64,000 bases of DNA from Septoria linicola (Eukaryota; Ascomycota; Dothideomycetes; Mycosphaerellales; Mycosphaerellaceae). Of this stretch, positions 12,325-22,496 are shown in pieces (positions within the stretch are counted from its first letter, which is position 1; each line of letters starts with the position of its first letter). Where the stretch lies: the NCBI GenBank assembly GCA_024114885.1, contig CP099418.1, positions 2,914,001-2,978,000 on the forward strand. The letters run 5' to 3'. The notes below the pieces were generated by a model. That model made no database searches and had not been told where the DNA came from. It worked only from the letters and a program-made list of their open reading frames with translations. The position numbers and the translations under genes were made by a program.

Positions 12325-14982
12325 ATGTTCCGCAAACCCCGCGAGTCGGTCTCGGTCGAAGTAGGCAGACCTCCATCACCCAAGGGCGCTGCGAAGACTC
12401 CTTTCAGTCTTGCAGTGCCGCCGAGCGTGCCGCCACCCAAGATGGCCACCCGAGTAAAGTCGAGCAGGCAAGTTCCACTGCCTACGATCGGCCGACAAGG
12501 TCCTAGCAGCACTGCGAAGAAAACTGCAACGCCGAAGAACAAAATCGGCGGGAAAGGCAATGGCAGCATCCTCAACTTCTTCAAAAAGTCTGACGATGGA
12601 GGGCCCGCTGAGCCTGGACTGTTCGTCGAGGACAGACGACCCTCGTCGCCTGCAGACCCGTCCGTGAACGAGCTAGTGGACGCAGGTGATGATACGCGGT
12701 TCAACGAGAGCAGCGGATCTGTCAAACGTCGTAACTTGAGCGCAGATGACGGGCAAGAGAGCGTGAACAATGGCTCGACTGCACCGCCCACTCGCACGGC
12801 GAAGTCGAGTCCGAAGAGAGCCGGGCCGTTCTATGAAGAGTCCGATAGCGAACAAGAGGAGGAAGCACCAGAGGCCGTGATTGGCATCGAACAGGAACCA
12901 TACGGTGGCATAGTCGCGGGCAAGATGCCACATCATGCGGAAGCGTCCGAGGAAAGCGCTGCTCCGGAAGTGGCAGATCGTCCTCCACTCATCAAAGAAG
13001 AAACCAGCTACGACCCAGGTATGGACGAATTTGAGGCTTTTGGGGACGACGATTTTGACGAGGATCAGTTCGAAGGAGGTGACGAGTTTCGCGAGCGCCG
13101 GTATATGGAAGAGCAGGCCCGACTGGAAGCCGAAGACAATGAGAAGGATTACGATCCATTGCCGGATGACGCAAACATCAAGCGCGAGGCCACTGCGGAG
13201 ATATATGTGCCGACGTGTCCAATTTGTAGCGTCAACCTCGGGGCAGTCAGTGAGCAGGATGCAGGGGTACATGTGAACAACTGCTTGGACGGGAAACCCA
13301 CACCATTGCCGGTCCGTATAGAGACGCAGCAAAGTTCAGATACCAAGGCACCTATCAAGACCGAAGATTCAAGCTCTGTCAACCAGTATCGACGACCTGC
13401 GCGACCCGCCAGACCAGGCCAGGCGAATCCATTCACCTTGGGAGGTTCAGCTGCTAAGCCTGACGGTGGTTCTGCGTTCAACAAACTCATGTCTGGTCAC
13501 ACTGAGGAGGCTGCTTGGGCTGAGGCTGCAGCGTCTGAGCATGCAGCGCGTGGTAAGCCCTCATACCAGCGCACATGTCCATTCTACAAGATCCTACCTG
13601 GTTTGTTCATCTGTGTTGATGCCTTCCGATACGGAGCTGTGCAAGGCTGTCAGGCGTATTTCCTGAGTCATTTCCACAGCGACCATTACGTTGGCCTCAC
13701 GTCGACATGGACGCACGGCCCCATATACTGTAGCAAGGTTACCGCCAACCTTGTGAAGCAACAGTTACGTGTCGATCCTCGTTACGTTATTCCTTTGGAG
13801 TTCGAAGACCGGGTTGATGTTCCTGGCACCCGGGGCGTCAAGGTCACCATGATATCAGCGAACCATTGCCCTGGTAGCTCGTTATACTTGTTCGAGAAGA
13901 CTGTGGGCATCAAGCAGACTGGCGAACCTCGCGTCCAGCGCATACTCCACTGCGGCGATTTCCGAGCCTGCAGAATGCATGTGGAACATCCATTACTCAT
14001 GCCAGAGGTGATGGATAAAGTCAGTGGCAAGACAAAGGAACAGAAGATCGATGTCTGCTATCTGGATACGACATATCTCAACCCGAGATACGCATTCCCG
14101 AGCCAAGAGGATGTCATAAAAGCTTGTGCAGATATGTGTGTCTGCTTGAGCAAAGATACCGCAGATGAAGACGATGGCTGGGAGACTATGAAGCGCCAAC
14201 GTGCCGGTCAAGGGATGGTGAAGTTTATACAACGGGAAACGTCGAATCTTGAGGCCAACGACGAGCCCGATGGTGAGGCGACAGCTGATAACATGACCGT
14301 GGAGAAGAACCCACACGCAAGCCAGCAGATACTGTCCTCCATCAAGGACAAGAAGACCAGAGGTCGACTCCTAGTTGTTGTCGGAACCTATAGTATAGGC
14401 AAGGAACGCATTTGTATGGGAATTGCACGAGCACTCGATGCCAAAATCTATGCGCCGCCTTCTAAGCAGCGCATTATTGCCGCCCTAGAGGACTCTGAGC
14501 TCAACGCACGAATGACCAATGATCCGAAGGAGGCACAAGTCCACATGACCCCTCTATTCGAAATCCGTGCCGAGACGCTGGACGACTATTTGAAGGATTT
14601 CTGGCCACATTTCACACGAGCCGTAGGCTTTCGGCCAAGTGGCTGGAGCTATAAACCGCCAAACAGTCGATTTACAGAGAGCCCTCTTGTATCAACTGTC
14701 CTTTACTCGGAGAACTGGAAGAGCACGTACAGCATGCGCGAGCTCGAGCCGCAACGAGGGAGCTCGAGCAGAGCAAGTTGCTTTGGAGTACCTTACAGCG
14801 AGCATTCCAGCTTCCGAGAGCTGACCATGTTTTGTTGTGCGTTGCGTATTGACAAGATCATTCCCACTGTCAATGTTGGCAGCGCAAAAAGCCGTGATCG
14901 AATGAAAACTTTCATCGAGAGATGGCAAGCTGAGAGAAGAAAGAACGGGTTGTATAAGCTGCCTGAAGATGGCACTTGGTAG
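12325..14982 (+). CDS. PSO2: DNA interstrand cross-link repair nuclease PSO2/SNM1
   Basis: An 885-residue single-exon protein. The disordered N-terminus carries a PIP-box-like SILNFF (residues 81-86, with Asn where the box usually starts with Gln), then acidic stretches. A UBZ4-type ubiquitin-binding zinc finger follows: C298-x2-C301-x14-H316-x3-C320. The metallo-beta-lactamase fold has the HxHxDH motif at H449, H451, D453 and H454, the SANHCPGS motif with H514, HCGDF with D545, and the beta-CASP end with YSEHSSF (H827). Family members are 5' exonucleases that act in the nucleus on cross-linked DNA. The zinc finger and PIP-like box suggest recruitment by ubiquitylated PCNA (inference). All catalytic residues are present. 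It converges on RRP1 across a 359-bp spacer. The ATG is the first in frame. Confidence 0.93.
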   Translation: MFRKPRESVSVEVGRPPSPKGAAKTPFSLAVPPSVPPPKMATRVKSSRQVPLPTIGRQGPSSTAKKTATPKNKIGGKGNGSILNFFKKSDDGGPAEPGLFVEDRRPSSPADPSVNELVDAGDDTRFNESSGSVKRRNLSADDGQESVNNGSTAPPTRTAKSSPKRAGPFYEESDSEQEEEAPEAVIGIEQEPYGGIVAGKMPHHAEASEESAAPEVADRPPLIKEETSYDPGMDEFEAFGDDDFDEDQFEGGDEFRERRYMEEQARLEAEDNEKDYDPLPDDANIKREATAEIYVPTCPICSVNLGAVSEQDAGVHVNNCLDGKPTPLPVRIETQQSSDTKAPIKTEDSSSVNQYRRPARPARPGQANPFTLGGSAAKPDGGSAFNKLMSGHTEEAAWAEAAASEHAARGKPSYQRTCPFYKILPGLFICVDAFRYGAVQGCQAYFLSHFHSDHYVGLTSTWTHGPIYCSKVTANLVKQQLRVDPRYVIPLEFEDRVDVPGTRGVKVTMISANHCPGSSLYLFEKTVGIKQTGEPRVQRILHCGDFRACRMHVEHPLLMPEVMDKVSGKTKEQKIDVCYLDTTYLNPRYAFPSQEDVIKACADMCVCLSKDTADEDDGWETMKRQRAGQGMVKFIQRETSNLEANDEPDGEATADNMTVEKNPHASQQILSSIKDKKTRGRLLVVVGTYSIGKERICMGIARALDAKIYAPPSKQRIIAALEDSELNARMTNDPKEAQVHMTPLFEIRAETLDDYLKDFWPHFTRAVGFRPSGWSYKPPNSRFTESPLVSTVLYSENWKSTYSMRELEPQRGSSSRASCFGVPYSEHSSFRELTMFCCALRIDKIIPTVNVGSAKSRDRMKTFIERWQAERRKNGLYKLPEDGTW

Positions 14983-15341
14983 AATCAAACGCAATGATAT
15001 ACTTGTTTCGTCAATCCTTGATTGAGAGGGTTGCCGTTGTCGGTGCAAGATCGTGCCAGACCGCAATGACTTCCAGTTGGATCTCGTGGTCGTCCAGGGC
15101 ATCGTCAAGCATGTTTGGAACCTGGTGGTGGTTTCACGAGCGCCGCAGAAGTGTAAATTCGTTCAAACTTGACTTGATGTCAGAAGGCAAATCAAGGAGC
15201 ACCGCACGGAAGGTTCGCTCTACTTTCCAGAGGGTAGCTTGGAATTGAATAATCTCAACATCTCGATAGTCTTCCCACTTCAACGCCGAACACCTTCGCT
15301 TGAAAAACAGCAAATCAAGAAGCCAGATACGATCGTGACGA
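14983..15341. other. Convergent intergenic spacer, PSO2 and RRP1
   Basis: Spacer between two 3' ends. No gene, repeat or RNA recognised; it should hold both terminators. Confidence 0.6.
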
Positions 15342-16172
15342 TCAATCATCGAACCCGCCAAAAGCATCATCTCCCAGCACCTGTCCATCGTCTTCACTCA
15401 TCACGTCGTCTCCGTCCACCTCGCTTGCGTCTCGATCTTCTTCCGTCCTCCACCTCATACCCTGAAAGAGTCTTTCGTCCTCCAGGCTTTCTTTTGCCCT
15501 CACTCGTACACTCTTCACCAGGCTGTCCTTCTGCAACTTGCGTATTGGCTTCATCACATGCTCCACAGGCGCTCGTTTCTTGTCTTCATCCACCTTCTCC
15601 AACTCGTCCACCCAGATGTCCAGTACATGTAGCTTCAGCCCGACGGGAACCTTGACGTCTCTCACGCTCAGTGGCCCTCCGTCAGCGTCCAACACGTCCT
15701 GGTAAGCGTCCACCTCCCAGCCCCGCTTGGCGCATACCTCGAAGCCCTTGTTCACGTAGCATCTGATGAGATATAAATACTTGTCCATGCGCAAGCTGTC
15801 GATTCCGCCCCACTCACGCGCCATTGTTTTCCAAAATGCTTGCAGCCAGGGCAGGACATTCTCCTTAGCGAGCACATCGGTCAGAGCAGCCAGATCGCGG
15901 GCCAGTCGCTGTTGGTTTCGGGGTTTGTCGGACATGAACATGCAGTAATGCAGGCCTTTCCATAGTTTGAGGAAGTCCAGCGAAGTGAACGGCGTCGAGC
16001 GGGAGAGGTAGGTGCGAAGGGAAGACAGAGCGCGATCTCGAATGCTGCGATCTGCGTGTCGGTTAGTGTTGCACGATTTTGGTAGAGTGCTGGAACAAGA
16101 CATACCACTGGATGCGAGCTGCTTGATGAAGGGACTCGAGTCGGAGCTCTTCTGCGATTTGGTAGCAGTCAT
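15342..16172 (-). CDS. RRP1: rRNA-processing protein RRP1 (Nop52 family)
   Basis: Two exons (16106-16172 and 15342-16051) joined over a 54-bp intron with GTATGT donor, ACTAAC branch point and CAG acceptor. The intron is a multiple of three and stop-free, so it would be read through as 18 false residues if ignored. Splicing gives 258 residues and restores the family start PFIKQLASSDRSIRDRALSS. Further Nop52 hallmarks are LKLWKGLHYCMFMSDKP, then RMDKYLYLIRCYV around the middle. The C-terminus is acidic (SEDDGQVLGDDAFGGFDD). Members are nucleolar and needed for ITS processing and 60S subunit assembly. The gene is divergent from kmt1 and shares with it the 16.2-16.67 kb promoter region that contains a RIP-mutated island. 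Confidence 0.9.
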   Translation of the reverse strand: MTATKSQKSSDSSPFIKQLASSGMSCSSTLPKSCNTNRHADRSIRDRALSSLRTYLSRSTPFTSLDFLKLWKGLHYCMFMSDKPRNQQRLARDLAALTDVLAKENVLPWLQAFWKTMAREWGGIDSLRMDKYLYLIRCYVNKGFEVCAKRGWEVDAYQDVLDADGGPLSVRDVKVPVGLKLHVLDIWVDELEKVDEDKKRAPVEHVMKPIRKLQKDSLVKSVRVRAKESLEDERLFQGMRWRTEEDRDASEVDGDDVMSEDDGQVLGDDAFGGFDD

Positions 16173-16349
16173 GATTCAGAGCGACGTGGTGTGTTGCAAT
16201 GCTCGTTGGCGCAAGATTGTGGTGATCTTTGGTCGAGAACTTTTAAAATCTCAAGCCGATGTCTATCTCCGGACATGGCTCCGCTCCGCAGCGCACAGCC
16301 TTCAATGTGATCTGTGCAGCAAATACAAACAAAGGAAGTCGCAGTATGT

Positions 16350-16665
16350 AACATTACTATAACTGTAGAATAGCAATTAAGTAAGTCTCTCGACTAGAAA
16401 TTTAGATATAGTAAAAAGCTATAGAAGAGTATTCGATCTATTCTCGTTATAACAATCTAAGCGTTTATACTCGACTCTATTAACTAGAACTCTTAAGAGA
16501 TAACGAAGTTAAGCGAGTCTTACTAATCTTAGACTAAGCGCCTACTCTTTACCTCTAAACTCTTATCTTAATAACGCGCCTACCTTTAGCTAACTAAGCA
16601 AGTTTCTTTGTTTCTACCGAGGAAGTTAAGGTACTTTTCTCGTAAGGCTTTATAGCCTTATAGCT
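16350..16665. repeat. RIP-mutated island in the RRP1/kmt1 divergent promoter
   Basis: About 300 bp in which CA and TG almost vanish (a handful by eye) while CG stays frequent, the same signature as the flanking deserts but isolated within normal gene DNA. The left edge follows the RRP1 upstream region and the right edge lies within a few bases of the kmt1 ATG at 16670. I could not match it to the LTR or the coding parts of the gypsy element; it may be a short remnant of another repeat, or RIP that spread from a lost one. Confidence 0.75.
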
Positions 16666-16669
16666 TCGA

Positions 16670-18385
16670 ATGTCGACCTTTTTAAGTCTCTCGAAACCGG
16701 AGCCTCGAGCGAAGTACACGATCAGACCCTTAGACATTGTCGAGGTCCTGAGTCACAGAATACGACATGGAGTTAGTAACATGGTCTTGCTATCTAATGA
16801 GATCACGACTGACGTGTTTTAGACCGAGGAATACTTGGTTCGCTGGCGGACAAAACCCGCGTTCCCTTGCCCACCGCGCGCTGTCGCGTCGTGGCACTCT
16901 CTTCCAGAACTGAGGGACGCCCTCCATCATATACAAGACTACATTGAGCGGGACGCACTGTCCGGAAATGGAACACATGACAAGTCCCAGACCTCGACCA
17001 CCTTCTCACGGAAACGAAAATCGCCAGAGGACGATGGGCCCTTGGCTCGAGGTGCGCTTGGCGCGAATGGGCTCATGACTCCCGACCCCCGATCAAGATC
17101 GCCTTCAATTGCAGACATTGACACGCCAGACTCAGGGCAGCATGACGGTCCGCCCATATACAATGGCGTCTTGCAGTACAAGGAGGGCCGCATCATTGCC
17201 ACCAAGCCCCGTTCTGGAGAAGTTGCTTCGATCAACACTACGACCTTGCCGACTTCGCAAATGCAGCAGGAAGCGAGCCGGACTTCAGTTGAGCAGGCAG
17301 AATATGCAATCCGGCGTGCATTCGATCAGAAGCTGGCGAAAGTGAGAAAAGTGAGGCTTGAAAACCGCTTTGACTCCACCACACCGAGCCTGAACTTTGA
17401 CTTCATCAAAGACTACGTCCTGAGAGAAGGAGTTTCCGGAGATACGCCCGACACTTTCCACGGTTGCCAAAAGTGCAAAGCGAACATGGGAGGGAATGTT
17501 GGCTGTGAGTACACCGCCATCTGCGACTGCCTAGAATTCGCCGCCGTGGACGAGTCAGCACTCAAGCGCAAGGATCCGGAGCTGTACGAGATCTACAAGA
17601 TTGCAACAGAAGCTGCCAGGAACGAAGCAGAGGCAGCAGGAGTAGATGGTGGTCGCGATGGCATCGACACTACAGGCATGCCGAAACGATTCCCGTACTC
17701 GAAGCCTAAAGTAGGCGGCATCCAGACCATGGTTTCTTTCTACCGGGAGGAGCGTTACCCGATTTTTGAGTGCAATATCAACTGCCGGTGTGGCCCAAGA
17801 TGCAAATCAAGGCTCGTGCAGAATGGAAGAAAAGTGCCTCTAGTCATCTTCAACACTGGTGCTGATCAAGGCTGGGGCGTCAAATGCGATGAAGATTTGA
17901 TACAGGGGGAGTTCATCGACGTATACCTAGGTGAGGTGATTACGGATGAAGAGACGACGAGAAGAGAAAAGTCCAGCGAAGCCACGAAAGACAAAGCAAG
18001 CTACCTCTTTTCATTGGACAAATTCGCAGGCGACCGCGATCCTACCAATGGAAATCGCCCTCTGGACAATGACGATTGCTACGTGGTCGACGGCCAGTAC
18101 ATGGGAAACGTCACACGATTCATGAATCACAGTTGTGAGCCAAATGTACGGCAGTACACTGTCTCATACAACAAGCACGACCTGAAGCTCTATAACCTGG
18201 CGTTCTTCGCCTACGTAGATATCCCGGCTGGCACAGAATTATGCTTTGACTATGCGGAAAAGGATGAAGTCGAGCTCGACGTGGCCATCGCGAGACGCGA
18301 GCATGCACTGGCCGATCCGGACAACAAGGACAAGCCACGCTGTCGTTGTGGCGCGTCGAAGTGCAGGGGTATTCTGTGGGACTAG
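16670..18385 (+). CDS. kmt1: Histone H3K9 methyltransferase (Su(var)3-9/Clr4/DIM-5)
   Basis: Two exons: 16670-16771 and 16823-18385, 554 residues. The 51-bp intron has a GTTAGT donor, CTGAC branch point and TTTTAG acceptor. Joining the exons restores an N-terminal chromodomain: LDIVEVLSHRIRHG before the intron, TEEYLVRWR after it, then ASWHSLPELRDALHHIQDY. Next come a pre-SET zinc cluster from about C249 (HGCQKCKAN, then ICDCLEFA, ECNINCRCGPRCKSR), a SET domain with RFMNHSCEPN (NHSC at 469-472) and ELCFDYAEK, and a post-SET CRCGASKCRG (C541, C543, C548). The enzyme places H3K9 methylation and builds heterochromatin; the chromodomain would bind the same mark. The start is set by an in-frame TAG nine bases upstream of the ATG. 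The promoter is a RIP island, so expression may differ from relatives (inference). Confidence 0.92.
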
Positions 18386-19706
18386 GACAACGGCACATAG
18401 GGATGGGCGTGGTCATTGCAGACATCGTGATAGTTGACAGAGCAGTCTGGACTACAGCACTGTCTAAGCACGGCGATCGAGCTCGTGGACTTTATTGCGG
18501 CATTAGCATAAGACAGCATTGAAGCTGGTTGACAATTGGACTGCTGCTCCTGGACATGAGTTGATGAGAAGTCACCGACGCAGGAGTGCAATCATCCGTT
18601 CTCCTGCAATAGGATGGATTTTCACAAGATGCTAGAAACTTTCTGCGAGGCCGTTGCTTACGCTTGATCAGTGTCTGGGCCCCCAAAAATGGCATGCGCA
18701 TGAGCCGACAGCAAGTAGACAGTACGCATTGGTCTGCGTGTGACCTTGGGGGATGGTGGCAGTGAAATCTGCAATCTGCGTTGGCAGCACTAGTTTAGGC
18801 GCCTGCTCTATGCTCGTGTAGTGCAGCTAAGCGTTGAGCTATGCTTACAGCAGCAAACAGAACCAAACGTCTTGAGCGCAAGCAATGTTCCCAAGCCCGC
18901 GCAGCTGGACTAACACAATCAAGCCAGATTGCACCGTACGCTGCATTGGTATTAAAACGCGCTGAGCAAGATAGTCAGCTTGCGCCATATTCACACAGAC
19001 CTGGAACGAAGACAGGTCTTTCCATAAGTGAAGTCCCAGATCAGGGCTTTGATGCTCGGGCAGACAGTAAGCAGAGCAAATCCTTGCCGCTCGGCACCAG
19101 TTCTACCGCATCCCTTCACTGTTCGCAGAAACAACCATGAGAGCTCTTTAGCACACTTCGAGCCCACGCGTGGGAGCCTCGTTGCCAATACTCTTCGCAC
19201 TCAGACGCATACAAGTACACAGCTTTCTGTAGCAAATCAAGACTGCCCTCGATCGCGCAGGTATCGAAACACAGCAGAATTATCGATATCATCGTGGCGT
19301 TCGATCTTCCCTTGGCGTCCCCGCAAAACTCTGTTGGTGTGGCTCGGTCGAAGTACCGCAGCCCATGACGCTGGACTGCAGGCATTTTTTGAGCAACTCA
19401 TCCACTCAACCGTCTCGCGCTACTGGCCACCAGCAGAAGTGCTGGTCTACTAGAGTTGTATATTCCACTCGGGTGTAGGATGCACTTGATGACGCTTGAC
19501 CGTCCGAGCCTTACTGCTTTTCTTTCGTGCGATTGTTCGTTCTATTAGCATCGAGACTGCTGACTTCCTGGCATTGGTGCCACCATACCCTGTAGATCTG
19601 GAAGCTCGAAGGGCCGGACAGAAGGCGACTGTACAAAGGATAACAGACACTGCTCAGCTGTGCGCGAAAGTCGATGCTATAGACTAGAGACGAAAACACC
19701 GACATC
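18386..19706. other. 1.3-kb intergenic region, no gene recognised
   Basis: Normal composition between the kmt1 stop and the BOR1 start. The longest plus-strand frame (19028-19453) has no recognisable domain and no family-like pattern. It probably contains the kmt1 terminator and the BOR1 promoter and leader. Confidence 0.5.
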
Positions 19707-21648
19707 ATGGAGCGGACTGATACGTCCACAAGCAAATTCGCCAACGATCCATATACGTGGGAAGGTCTTACAGGATGGAAGAGCTACCGGACTCTCAGGC
19801 CATTTCGTGGCATGTACCACGATGTACGACGTCGCGTGCCCTACTACTGGAGCGACATCACAGATGGCTTCAATTATAGGACAATTGCCGGGACTGTTCG
19901 AATATTCTTCGTGAACCTACTCCCTGCCATCGCTTTCACATTGGACATGCAACGAAGGACGAATTACTTCTACGGCATCAACGAGGGACTCTTCTCTTCA
20001 GCGCTTGCAGCATTTGTTTTCAGCCTGTTCTCAGCTCAGCCGTTGACCGTTGTTGGTGTCACTGGTCTGATTTCGTTGTTCAACTACACAACTTACGACA
20101 TCTGTGAGGCTCAAGGTATCCTGGAGCTCTATCCACAGTTCATCGCTTGGGTTTCGATATGGGCTGCAATCACACATTGGATGTCGGCGATCTTCAACTG
20201 GTGCGACTACATGCGGTACATAACAGACTTCTCGACCAATTCCTTCGGCATGTATGTGTCGATTATTTACATGAGTAAGTCGAGCTGATTGCCGCGCTGG
20301 AAGTAAGCTGCATACTGACCTTACTATAGTCAAGGGTGTCGAGGAGCTAGTGTCCAACTTCGATGGCAACAGCGCCGCTGCTGGCTATCTTGGCATCATC
20401 ATCGCAATATGCTTCTGGGCGACTGTCTGGTGGCTCGAGGGCATGGGGGACACTACTCTTGTTCGGCCGTACTTGCGCAAGCTGCTCTCGGATTTTGCAT
20501 ATCCAATCGCAACCATCTTCTGGACAGGTTTCTCGCACATTCCAGGTCGTATCAAGGAGGCAGGTCTGCCTAGAGTGCCGCATACTCGAGCATTTTACCC
20601 AAGCCAAGATCGCTCATGGCTGATCGACTTCTGGAACCTTGAAGCACGATACGTCTTTGCTGCATTGCCCATTGGAATCCTCCTGACACTGCTTTTCTAC
20701 TACGATCACAATGTCAGTTCTCTGACAGCTCAGGCCAGGCAATTTCCACTCAAGAAACCAGCAGGTTTCCACTGGGACTTCTTCCTGCTTGGGATCACAT
20801 GCTTTATCGGTGGTATCATTGGCATCCCTCTGCCAAATGGCCTCATTCCCCAGGCTCCTGTTCATACAGATTCCCTTACTGAGTACACGGATGTCCTTAC
20901 TGTGACCAAGGAAAAACAGGACGATGAGCCTGACTCAGAATGGGTGAAGCACTATCATAAGAAGATTGAGGCCGTGCAAGTTCGAGAACAGCGAGTCTCA
21001 CACATCCTTATGACGCTGGGCCTCGTTGGTGTGATGACCGGGCCACTGCTTGTAGTACTGCACACCATGCCTCTTGGCTTGTTTGGAGGAGTTTTCTTCG
21101 TTGTTGGCTTCAGCGGCATACCAGGATTCAACATCACTCGGAACATCATCTATTGCATGAGCGAGAAGCGCTTCACGGACCCCAACGACCCACGAAACTC
21201 ACTGACCAAACGTCGAATACTGTACTACACCTCCTTTCAGGTCATCGGCGTGGCTATCAGCATTGCCATATCCCAGACGATAGCTGCTATCGGCTTCCCG
21301 GTCATAATTACGGCACTGATTCCTGTTCGTTGGTGTATCTTGCCAAGGATCTTCACGGAACATGAGCTCATGGTCCTAGACTCGCCGACCGCCGATGCCG
21401 ATGTGGTCTTGTGCTCAATGGGAGGCCAACCTGAGCGGCCTGAAGTCCGACTCGCAAGAGAGAAACGTCAAAATCGAGGAGATGATGAGGAGGGTACGAG
21501 CAGCGGAATTAGCACAACGGAGGTTACACCCGGCATGCGATCGCGTGACAAGTTTGGCAAAGATGATGAGGAAATAGAAGAAGATAATAGAGAGAAGAAG
21601 AGGGACGAGGAAGGCGTTCGACCAACGCCCAATAATGGTCACGCTTGA
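19707..21648 (+). CDS. BOR1: Borate/anion transporter BOR1 (SLC4 family)
   Basis: Two exons (19707-20274 and 20330-21648), 628 residues. The 55-bp intron has a GTAAGT donor, CTGAC branch and ATAG acceptor and rejoins IIYM to IKGVEEL. The first exon contains the strongest SLC4/Bor1 block: NYFYGINEGLFSSALAA, then FSAQPLTVVGVTGLISLFNY. Many hydrophobic segments follow, including the family's late LFGGVFFVVGFSGI and RWCILPRIFTEHEL. The C-terminal tail is charged and cytosolic (DDEEIEEDNREKKRDEE). Fungal Bor1 proteins sit in the plasma membrane and export borate or related anions. Length and architecture are normal. The exact substrate in this organism cannot be read from sequence. Confidence 0.92.
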
Positions 21649-22496
21649 GTGACAGCTAATGTTTAGTGTTATAATTATCCCGGAAGATATTACAACTTTA
21701 TGCCTTGCATGCGACATTGGGACCCCAATTCTGCTCCATCGGTGCTGGCAGTTGAGATTACAGCACGCCTGATTGTCCGTTAGCATTCATTGGAGCTTCA
21801 CAGCGTGCTGACTATTTTGACAGAAGCAGCTTCAATCCTTGGCGTCAATAGTCATGGAATGGACACTCACCGAGCAAGTCATTGATTGCATGCAAGTGCC
21901 CTATCTCAACCTCAAGGTTGATCGACCGGACCATCCGGTTCCCCCACCGTGGCCTGTGCGCACGCAACGTGCTGCCTGTGCTTAATCTCAAATTTGACTG
22001 TGATGAGTTAGGCTACGACTGGGACAAGAACGGCAGAATATGTGTTATAGGTGATACTGAGCTTGTCGATTGACTAGTGCTTACACGAGGCTTTGGCAAG
22101 ATCGCATCTGGTGATGGATCGAGTGCAGAAGCTGCGAAGTTACGAGATCCAGTGGCTGAGCTTGATCTTTCATCTGATAAGTCAAACTGATATGTACATC
22201 ACAGTTTCCCTACCTCCCAGCAGTGTTCTTGCAAAGAACGTCACCAAGCAGAAAGCGTTGGCTGGTCTTGAGAGTAGAAGATCCCAGAACTCGGATGCAT
22301 GGGTTTCCATGAGCAACGACAAGGATCCATCACCGCTAGCACATACAGCCGGTCGGCGAAACGCCGTGGTACTACAGGGGCAGGATGTATGCATCGATTG
22401 AAGACAGGGCTGAGTGCTATATCAGGACAGCATGTCGCAAAGTCATGAGAAGCTAACCTTCGTTCTTCATTCTTTCTCTACATTCGTTTGGCAGAG
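21649..22496. other. 850-bp intergenic region, no gene recognised
   Basis: Holds the BOR1 3' region and the promoter of the GMC oxidoreductase. Short frames at 21882-22073 and 22093-22401 show no family pattern. Confidence 0.5.

Noticed and set aside
12673..13332. 219-residue minus-strand frame opposite PSO2
   Set aside because: Antisense shadow of the acidic PSO2 linker; no recognisable domain.
19028..19453. 141-residue plus-strand frame between kmt1 and BOR1
   Set aside because: No domain, no codon signature of a gene, and it lies in promoter space.
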